From Thermoleophilia bacterium (lineage in GTDB: Bacteria; Actinomycetota; Thermoleophilia; Gaiellales; Gaiellaceae), in the NCBI GenBank assembly GCA_020845695.1, contig JADLFG010000020.1, positions 1-26,886 of the forward strand: 26,886 bases of DNA. Reading direction: 5' to 3'. The position numbers and the translations under genes are program-made. Numbering within the stretch: the first letter of the stretch is position 1; each line of letters opens with the position of its first letter. This document shows, in pieces, positions 22,001 to 26,886 of the stretch. The notes beneath the pieces are model-generated. The model worked only from the letters and a program-made list of their open reading frames with translations, had not been told where the DNA came from and did no database searches.

Positions 22001-22008
22001 CCGGCCAG

Positions 22009-22015
22009 TACGCTA
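22009..22015. promoter_or_regulatory. Bidirectional promoter with overlapping -10 elements
   Basis: The 7-mer TACGCTA contains TACGCT on the plus strand (10 nt before the sulfotransferase GTG) and TAGCGT on the minus strand (9 nt before the E1 alpha ATG). The starts are only 24 nt apart, so both units must use this sequence or closely overlapping ones. Confidence 0.55.
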
Positions 22016-22024
22016 GCCGCCACC

Positions 22025-23008
22025 GTGGAAGTCGTGCGACGAACGGAGCCCGAGCTCGCCGGGCGCTTCGCGAAGGACCCGCTCGACGAGGACTTCCTCG
22101 CCCGGCTCAACGCCGCGCTCGCTCCGGCGGCACGTGCCGACGAGCTCGACCTGGACGAGGCCTACCCGACGCTGCACGTGATCGGGGTCCCCCGCTCCGG
22201 CACGACGCTCCTCTACCAGGTCGCCGCCGCCGGCCTCGAGCTCGGCTACGTCAACAACCTCACCGCCGCGTTCTGGCTCGCGCCGAGCTACGGCCTGCGC
22301 CTCTCGCGCAAGCTCGGGCTCGACCGGCCCGGCGCCCGCTTCGACTCCGCGTTCGGGCGCACGGCCGGCCCCGCCGAGCCGCACGAGTTCGGCTACTTCT
22401 GGAACCACCACCTGCGCGACCCCGACCTGTGCGAGCGCCCGCCCGGGCACGAGCGGGAGATCGACTGGGACGGGCTCCGGCGCGCGATCGTGAACATGGC
22501 CCACTGGCAGGGCGGCCCGATGGCGTTCAAGCCGATGCTGCTCGTCTGGCACCTCGAGGCGATGCTCGAGCGGATGCCGCGTACCTGCTACGTCTGGATC
22601 CGCCGACCGCCGCGCGAGACTGCGCTCTCCCTGCTCGGCATGCGCCGCTCGCTGTTCGGCTCGCTCGAGACCTGGGCGTCGCTCAGGCCCGGCGGGCCCG
22701 GCTGGCTCGATGGCGAGCCCCCCTGGCGGCAGGTCGCCGCGCAGGTGCTCGAGCTCGAGCGGGCGATCGCCGGGGCGGCTGCCCGGATGGGCCCCGAGCA
22801 CGTGCTCGAGCTTCGCTACGAGGAGCTGTGCGCGGCCCCCGGGGAGGCGCTGGAGCGGATCCGGGCGCTGCTCGGGACGAAAGGGCACGCGCCCGCCCGG
22901 CGCGACGTCGAGCTCGACCGGTTCGAGCAGCGCGGCAGCGACGAGCTCGAAGGTGAGCTCGGGACGCTCGTCGACGAGGCGCTCGCCGACCTCGGGAGCG
23001 GCCCGTGA
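22025..23008 (+). CDS. Sulfotransferase family protein
   Basis: A 327-aa PAPS-dependent sulfotransferase-type protein. The 5'-phosphosulfate loop is GVPRSGTTLLYQV (from residue 54), and the 3'-phosphate region is VWIRRPPRETALSLLGMRRS, with a conserved Arg and a later Ser. ELRYEELCAAPGEALERI near the C-terminus is the usual family ending. The family transfers sulfate to hydroxyl or amine groups of glycans, lipids or small molecules; the acceptor is unknown. The GTG at 22025 is used because longer upstream frames run into E1 alpha. Its stop overlaps the next gene's GTG start (GTGA), so sulfation and the acyltransferase fusion are likely one pathway. Confidence 0.85.
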   Translation: MEVVRRTEPELAGRFAKDPLDEDFLARLNAALAPAARADELDLDEAYPTLHVIGVPRSGTTLLYQVAAAGLELGYVNNLTAAFWLAPSYGLRLSRKLGLDRPGARFDSAFGRTAGPAEPHEFGYFWNHHLRDPDLCERPPGHEREIDWDGLRRAIVNMAHWQGGPMAFKPMLLVWHLEAMLERMPRTCYVWIRRPPRETALSLLGMRRSLFGSLETWASLRPGGPGWLDGEPPWRQVAAQVLELERAIAGAAARMGPEHVLELRYEELCAAPGEALERIRALLGTKGHAPARRDVELDRFEQRGSDELEGELGTLVDEALADLGSGP

Positions 23009-24120
23009 GCGGCGCCGCGCAGCCGATCGGGCGGATCGAGGCGCCGCTCGTCAATCCGAACGAGCCCGAGTCGCAGATCGTCGAGCTCGCGGTCGAGCCC
23101 TACTCGCGGAGCGCGCGCGGCGACCACGTGTGCACCGTCGAGACGAGCAAGGCCACGTTCGCGGTCGAGGCCGAGCTCGACGGCTGGGTCGGCCCGCTCG
23201 AGGTCGCGCTCGGCGAGCGCGTCACCGCGGGACAGCTGATCTGCGAGGTCTTCGACCGCCGGCCCGAGCCGCGGGCGGCGGCCGGCCCGGCAACCGCTGC
23301 CGCGACGCGGCCGCCCGCGCTCAAGCTGACCCGCAAGGCCGAGCGGCTCGCGCTCGAGCTCGGCCTCGACCTGGCCGCGCTGCCGACGAACCGCTTCCTG
23401 ACCGAGCGCGACGTCGAGGCGCTCGCCCCGCGCGCGGCCGCGCCCTCCGCGGAGCTCGACCCGGCCGTCGCCGCGCTCGTCCATGACCGGGCCGCCGTCG
23501 TGTTCGGCGCCGGCGGGCTCGCGAAGAGCCTCGTCGACCTGATCCGCGCCGCCGGCGGGCTCGACCCGATCGCGGTCGTCGACGACCGCCCTGGCCGGCC
23601 GCCCGTGCTCGGCGTCCCCGTGATCGGCGGTCGGGAGCTTCTCGGCGCGTTGCGAGCCGCTGGACTTCGTCACGCCGTCAACGCGGTCGGCGCGATCGGG
23701 CGGATCCAGGATCGCGTGGCGATCTTCGAGCACCTCGACGCGCACGGGTTCGAGCTGCCGACGCTCGTCGACCCCGCCGCCTACGCCGCCCCCTCGGCCG
23801 AGCTCGCGGACGGCGCGCAGGTGTTCGCCGGGGCAGCGGTCTGCTCGGCGGCCCGGGTCGGGCGCGGCGCGCTCGTCAACACCGGCGCGATCGTCTCGCA
23901 CGACTGCCGCATCGGCGCCTACTCCCACATCGCGCCCGGTGCGATCCTCGCCGGCGAGGTCGAGGTCGGCGAGGCGACGCTGGTCGGCATGGGCGTCACC
24001 GCCCGGGTCGGGCTGCGCATCGGCTCCGGCGCGATCGTCGGCAACGGCTGCGTGCTCACGGCCGACGTCCCCGACGGGGCGATCGTGTCGGCCGGCTCGG
24101 TCTGGCCTCACCCCCGCTAG
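23005..24120 (+). CDS. Lipoyl domain / subunit-binding-like / NeuD-PglD-type acyltransferase fusion
   Basis: A 371-aa three-part protein. Residues ~10-84 form a biotinyl/lipoyl domain with the lipoylation motif VETSKAT (K49; biotin proteins would have MKM). Residues ~105-140 (KLTRKAERLALELGLDL, then FLTERDVEAL) resemble the peripheral subunit-binding domain of E2 proteins but lack its central GTG. Residues ~163-371 are a PglD/NeuD-like sugar O/N-acyltransferase: VVFGAGGLAKSLVDLI (nucleotide-sugar-binding lobe), then hexapeptide beta-helix repeats with NTGAIVSHDCRIGAYSHIAPG, where H299 matches the catalytic base. It starts at GTG 23005 overlapping the sulfotransferase stop. The arrangement mimics an E2 subunit with its acyltransferase replaced. 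Partnership with the divergent E1 genes is inference. Confidence 0.88.
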   Translation: MSGAAQPIGRIEAPLVNPNEPESQIVELAVEPYSRSARGDHVCTVETSKATFAVEAELDGWVGPLEVALGERVTAGQLICEVFDRRPEPRAAAGPATAAATRPPALKLTRKAERLALELGLDLAALPTNRFLTERDVEALAPRAAAPSAELDPAVAALVHDRAAVVFGAGGLAKSLVDLIRAAGGLDPIAVVDDRPGRPPVLGVPVIGGRELLGALRAAGLRHAVNAVGAIGRIQDRVAIFEHLDAHGFELPTLVDPAAYAAPSAELADGAQVFAGAAVCSAARVGRGALVNTGAIVSHDCRIGAYSHIAPGAILAGEVEVGEATLVGMGVTARVGLRIGSGAIVGNGCVLTADVPDGAIVSAGSVWPHPR

Positions 24121-24128
24121 GCGCCGGG

Positions 24129-25079
24129 ATGAGCCCGTCGCGGGCGCTCGATGCCTTCCTGCACGCGGTCGAGGTGTTCGGCGACCGCTTCGCCGAGCTC
24201 GAGTGGCGCTGGCTAGCGGTCGCGGTCGCCTGCCACCTGCTCAAGACCGCGTGCCGCAGCCGCGCCTGGCGCAACATCGTCGCCACCGCCTACCCGGACG
24301 CTCGCGTCCGCTGGCGCGACCTCTACGGCGCCTACGTCGCGGGCGTCGGCGTCAATGCGCTCCTCCCGGCCCGCGGCGGCGACCTGGTCAAGCTGTACCT
24401 CGCGAGGCGGAGGATCGAGGGAGCCACCTACGCAACGCTCGCCTCCACCTTCGCGGTCGAGACGCTCTTCGACCTCGCCGCCTCGCTCGCTCTGATCGCC
24501 TGGGCGCTGCAGCGGGACGCGCTGCCGGGCCTCGACGTGATCCCCGATCTGCCCGCGTTCGACCTCAACTGGGTGATCCGCAACCCGACCTGGGCGGCCC
24601 TGGCCGCCACCGGGCTCGCCACGCTCGTCGGCTTCGTCGCCTGGCGCGCCGCCGGCCGGCTCGCCGCCCTCAGACGCCGGCTCGGGCAGGGGCTCGCGGT
24701 TCTCGGCAGCCCGCGGCGCTACCTGACCACGGTCGTCACCTGGCAGGCCGCCGACTGGGGACTTCGGATCGCCGAGCTCCACTGCTTCCTGCGCGCCTTC
24801 GGCATCGACGTCGGCCTCGACGGGGCGCTGCTCGTGCAAGTCACCCAGAGCCTCTCCACGGTGGTTCCGCTGACGCCCGGCGGAATCGGTACCGAGCAGG
24901 CGCTCGTCGTCTACGTCCTGCACGATGACGCGCCGACCTCGGCGCTGCTCAGCTTCAGCGTCGGCATGAAGCTGTCGGTAATCGCCGTGAACGTCGCCGT
25001 CGGTTTCACGGCGATTGGCTTGATGCTCCGGACGCTGCGCTGGCGCCGCCATGTCGAGCGGGCCGGGCCGGACACCTGA
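24129..25079 (+). CDS. Lysylphosphatidylglycerol-synthase-type membrane protein (UPF0104 family)
   Basis: A 316-aa integral membrane protein with about seven to eight hydrophobic segments. VGVNALLPARGGDLVKLYLARR and the late LTPGGIGTEQALVVYVL segment are the two signature loops of the LPG-synthase/AglD/YbhN transmembrane family (PF03706). The soluble aminoacyl-transferase domain of true MprF is absent. Members are implicated in lipid or lipid-linked sugar handling, and many are of unknown function. It follows the acyltransferase fusion by 8 nt and is probably co-transcribed, so it may move or present the modified lipid or glycan. It converges on the deacetylase gene with a 10-nt gap. Confidence 0.85.
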   Translation: MSPSRALDAFLHAVEVFGDRFAELEWRWLAVAVACHLLKTACRSRAWRNIVATAYPDARVRWRDLYGAYVAGVGVNALLPARGGDLVKLYLARRRIEGATYATLASTFAVETLFDLAASLALIAWALQRDALPGLDVIPDLPAFDLNWVIRNPTWAALAATGLATLVGFVAWRAAGRLAALRRRLGQGLAVLGSPRRYLTTVVTWQAADWGLRIAELHCFLRAFGIDVGLDGALLVQVTQSLSTVVPLTPGGIGTEQALVVYVLHDDAPTSALLSFSVGMKLSVIAVNVAVGFTAIGLMLRTLRWRRHVERAGPDT

Positions 25080-25089
25080 CGGTCCGAGC

Positions 25090-25998
25090 TCAGGCGCAGC
25101 CCGCGAGCCCCCGGCGCAGCTGCTGGCGCGTCGGCGGGTCGAGCGCGAGCAACTCCGGAATGCTCACCGTCCGGTAGCCGCTGCGCTCGAGCTCGGGCAA
25201 GATCCGAAACCGAAGCGCCCGCAGCGTCTGACCGCGGTTCTCGTGCATGAGGACGATCGCACCCGGACGCAGACCCTCGCGGACGTGGCGGTGGATCGCC
25301 GCGTGGTCGGCGTCGATCGAGTCGCGCGTGTCGATCGTCCAGAGAACGGTGACCAGGCCGAGCTCCCGGGCCCGCGCGTCGACCGCCGGCGAGCGGGCCC
25401 CGTAGGGCGGCCGGAAGAGGCGCACCGGGTCACGCGCGAGCCGCTCGATCGCCCGCTGCGTGCGTTCCAGCTCGGACTCCATGTCGGCCCGCGGGAGCTC
25501 GGGCAGCACGGGATGGCTAAAGCTGTGGTTGCCGAGCGCGCCCAGGGCCTCCTCGTGGCGCGGCACGCGCGGGCGCGAGGCGAGGTTCTCGCCGACGAGG
25601 AAGAACGTCGCCCGGGCACCGGCGCGCCGCAGGATCTTGAGCGCGGTCTCCGTGTAGGCGCCCGGGCCGTCGTCGAACGTCAGCGCGACGATCTTCCCCG
25701 CTCGTCCGCCGCCGCAGTAGACGGGAAAGCCGAGGCTGGCGAACCGGTCGAGCGCGCGTCGCTGGGCCCCCGCGTCGGGCAGCTCGAGGCCGTCCGTACC
25801 GGTGGCGGTCGTCTCCCCGGTGGCCGGGCCGGGCCCGTCGGCCCCATCCGCGGTGTCGGCCGGCGGGTGGACGGTCGTCGCGCGGGCGGTCGGTGCCGGC
25901 CCGTCAGACCGGGTCAGGGCGACACCCAACGTGACCCCCGTCGCGGCGAGCGCGAGCAACGCGACGGCCACGAACGGGCGACGGGGAAGCCCGGGCAC
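25090..25998 (-). CDS. Exported polysaccharide deacetylase (NodB domain)
   Basis: A 302-aa protein with an N-terminal signal anchor (RRPFVAVALLALAATGVTLG), a ~50-residue Ala/Thr/Gly/Pro-rich linker, and a NodB homology domain from ~residue 100. Motifs are TFDDGPG (catalytic and metal Asp, D109-D110), NHSFSH (H158, H162 metal ligands), RPPYGA (196-201), a WTIDTRDS motif and IVLMHEN with the catalytic His (H252). Such CE4 enzymes remove N- or O-acetyl groups from peptidoglycan or other glycans outside the membrane. The GTG at 25998 was chosen because TACGAT lies 6 nt upstream and the signal anchor follows at once. Confidence 0.92.
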   Translation of the reverse strand: MPGLPRRPFVAVALLALAATGVTLGVALTRSDGPAPTARATTVHPPADTADGADGPGPATGETTATGTDGLELPDAGAQRRALDRFASLGFPVYCGGGRAGKIVALTFDDGPGAYTETALKILRRAGARATFFLVGENLASRPRVPRHEEALGALGNHSFSHPVLPELPRADMESELERTQRAIERLARDPVRLFRPPYGARSPAVDARARELGLVTVLWTIDTRDSIDADHAAIHRHVREGLRPGAIVLMHENRGQTLRALRFRILPELERSGYRTVSIPELLALDPPTRQQLRRGLAGCA

Positions 25999-26004
25999 GG
26001 CGCC

Positions 26005-26010
26005 ATCGTA
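26005..26010 (-). promoter_or_regulatory. Putative -10 element TACGAT for the deacetylase
   Basis: Ends 6 nt before GTG 25998 and decides the start among several possible upstream in-frame codons. The same hexamer precedes the gene at 19402. Confidence 0.6.
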
Positions 26011-26055
26011 GGCGGCACCGCCCGCCCCGGGGAGATTGAAACGATCAGGTTCGGA

Positions 26056-26061
26056 TATTCT
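26056..26061 (+). promoter_or_regulatory. Putative -10 element TATTCT for the SufR-like regulator
   Basis: Ends 9 nt before GTG 26071. A TTGAAA at 26036-26041 lies 14 nt upstream, too close for a standard -35 spacing. The 72-nt interval between the divergent starts is the likely operator region. Confidence 0.5.
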
Positions 26062-26070
26062 CCGTCGATC

Positions 26071-26763
26071 GTGCCGGACGAGGCGCCGCAGGGCCCGGAC
26101 GCCGAGACGCTGCGCCACAGAGCGCTCGCGGGATCGGCTCGTGTCCGCATCCTCGCCGCCCTGCGGGCGGCCGAGGGCGCGCTCGACGCCCGGGCGCTCG
26201 CGCGCGCCGTCGGTCTGCACGTGTCGACGATCCGCTGGCACCTCGGCGTTCTGGCCGCGGCGGGCCTCGTGGTCGCGGCGACCGAGGAGCGGACGCGACC
26301 CGGCCGCCCCAGGAAGGTCTATCGCCCGGCGGGCGCCGGGCGAGCTGCGGACGCGCCGGCCGCGCTCCTGGCCGAGCTGCTCGCCGACTGCCTCGCGCGC
26401 GCCGCGCCCGCGGCCGCGCGCCTCAGCGAGGCAGCGGGACGGGCCCGGGGGCGGGCGCTCGTTGGGGCTCGCGGGCTGCCCGGCCCCGCACCGGACCGCG
26501 TCGCGCTGCTCGAGCTGGTCGGGATCCTGGATGGTCTCGGCTTCCACCCGGAGCTGCGCGCGACCCGGCAACCGACGAGGATCCTGATGCGACCGTGCCC
26601 GTTCGGCGACGTCGCCGCCGCCTACCCCACGATCGTCTGCCCCGCGCACCTCGGGCTGATGCGCGGCGCCCTCGACGCGCTCGGTGCAGCCGTGACTGTG
26701 GAGCGGCTCGACCCCTACGCGGAGCCTGACCGCTGCGTGGCCAGCCTCGGCAGCGGACGCTAG
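26071..26763 (+). CDS. Winged-helix regulator with probable Fe-S or metal cysteines (SufR/ArsR-like)
   Basis: A 230-aa transcription regulator. Residues ~20-85 form a winged helix (ARVRILAALRAA, ALARAVGLHVSTIRWHLGVL, then a basic wing TRPGRPRKVYRP). The C-terminal domain contains RPCPFGDVAAAYPTIVCPAH and a later DRCVASL: C176, C190 and C222, with H193. SufR from cyanobacteria uses three cysteines at similar spacing to hold a 4Fe-4S cluster, so redox or iron sensing is likely. The GTG start follows a TATTCT -10 by 9 nt. It is divergent from the deacetylase gene, which it may regulate; no suf genes are in the window. Confidence 0.85.
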   Translation: MPDEAPQGPDAETLRHRALAGSARVRILAALRAAEGALDARALARAVGLHVSTIRWHLGVLAAAGLVVAATEERTRPGRPRKVYRPAGAGRAADAPAALLAELLADCLARAAPAAARLSEAAGRARGRALVGARGLPGPAPDRVALLELVGILDGLGFHPELRATRQPTRILMRPCPFGDVAAAYPTIVCPAHLGLMRGALDALGAAVTVERLDPYAEPDRCVASLGSGR

Positions 26764-26885
26764 CGGGACTCGAGCGGCGGGTTGCGGACGTCGTGCTCGC
26801 TCGCGTACGACTCGGCGAGCTCGTTCACGCGCGCCATCCCCTCCGGAAACGCGTAGTTGATCTCCACGAACGCGCTCCACTTCTC
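26760..26885 (-). CDS. C-terminal fragment of an unidentified protein
   Basis: The minus-strand frame is open from the window edge to TAG at 26762-26760 and encodes 41 residues with normal protein composition, beginning EKWSAFVEINYAFPEGMARV and ending NPPLESR. The start is outside the window. Its stop shares the CTAG of the convergent regulator's stop. No family could be recognised from this short piece. Confidence 0.6.
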   Translation of the reverse strand, partial: EKWSAFVEINYAFPEGMARVNELAESYASEHDVRNPPLESR

Positions 26886-26886
26886 C

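Noticed and set aside
26036..26061. TTGAAA as a -35 box for the regulator
   Set aside because: It lies only 14 nt from TATTCT (12 nt from GATATT), short of the usual 16-18 nt, and no other promoter in the window has a recognisable -35.
25051..26070. A long plus-strand frame that would extend the SufR-like regulator by ~340 residues
   Set aside because: The added part is antisense to the deacetylase and has no domain; the GTG at 26071 follows a -10 element and begins just before the winged helix.

Overview
The window is high-GC chromosomal DNA in which most genes are packed tightly, often with stop/start overlaps of the GTGA or TGATG type, and many use GTG starts. The protein families and their style (an actinobacterial-type aspS-hisS block, heterodimeric ABC exporters, YVTN propellers, secreted proteins of the KVNG...FPASVLP type, leaderless promoters) suggest an actinomycete relative, most likely a deep-branching soil or aquatic lineage such as Thermoleophilia (Gaiellales/Solirubrobacterales). 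That placement is inference from style, not from a marker search.

Layout. 1-362: the tail of an unidentified, possibly transposase-like, gene, then a pair of inverted GGGGTC(A/T)GACCCC palindrome clusters. 363-4649 (minus): an operon of metallo-beta-lactamase hydrolase, hisS, aspS and a coiled-coil protein. 4694-5360 (minus): two small membrane proteins. 5716-7931 (minus): a glutamate formimidoyltransferase (FtcD) overlapping an aberrant histidinol-dehydrogenase-like protein. 7968-8645: a uracil-DNA glycosylase-family protein, followed by a tandemly duplicated GGGGTC-palindrome cluster. 8976-9755 (minus): a CpsB/CapC-type PHP phosphatase. 9843-13435: a two-subunit heterodimeric ABC exporter. 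13405-16162: a secreted propeller-like protein, a multispanning membrane protein and a secreted protein of unknown role. 16182-16713: a cyclic-nucleotide-binding regulator broken by a 73-bp insertion carrying a duplication. 16761-20076: tRNA-Gln, a terminator, a secreted YVTN propeller, an MDR oxidoreductase, a small secreted protein and tRNA-Glu. 20090-25079: a divergent locus encoding E1 alpha and beta subunits of a 2-oxoacid dehydrogenase on one side, and a sulfotransferase, a lipoyl-domain/NeuD-type acyltransferase fusion and an LPG-synthase-type membrane protein on the other. 25090-26763: an exported polysaccharide deacetylase divergent from a SufR-like regulator. The window ends inside an unidentified minus-strand gene.

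The most interesting part is 20090-25079. A normal E2 has lipoyl, subunit-binding and CAT-like acyltransferase domains. Here the lipoyl and subunit-binding-like domains are joined instead to a left-handed beta-helix sugar acyltransferase of the PglD/NeuD type, beside E1 genes, a sulfotransferase and a flippase-like membrane protein. The simple hypothesis is a glycan or lipid-head-group decoration system in which E1 loads an acyl group from a 2-oxoacid onto the lipoyl arm and the beta-helix domain transfers it directly to a sugar.

A second theme is promoter architecture. Nearly every gene that begins a transcription unit has a TAnnnT (or GATAAT) hexamer ending only 6-11 nt before the start codon, the geometry of leaderless mRNAs. 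This was used to choose many of the starts.
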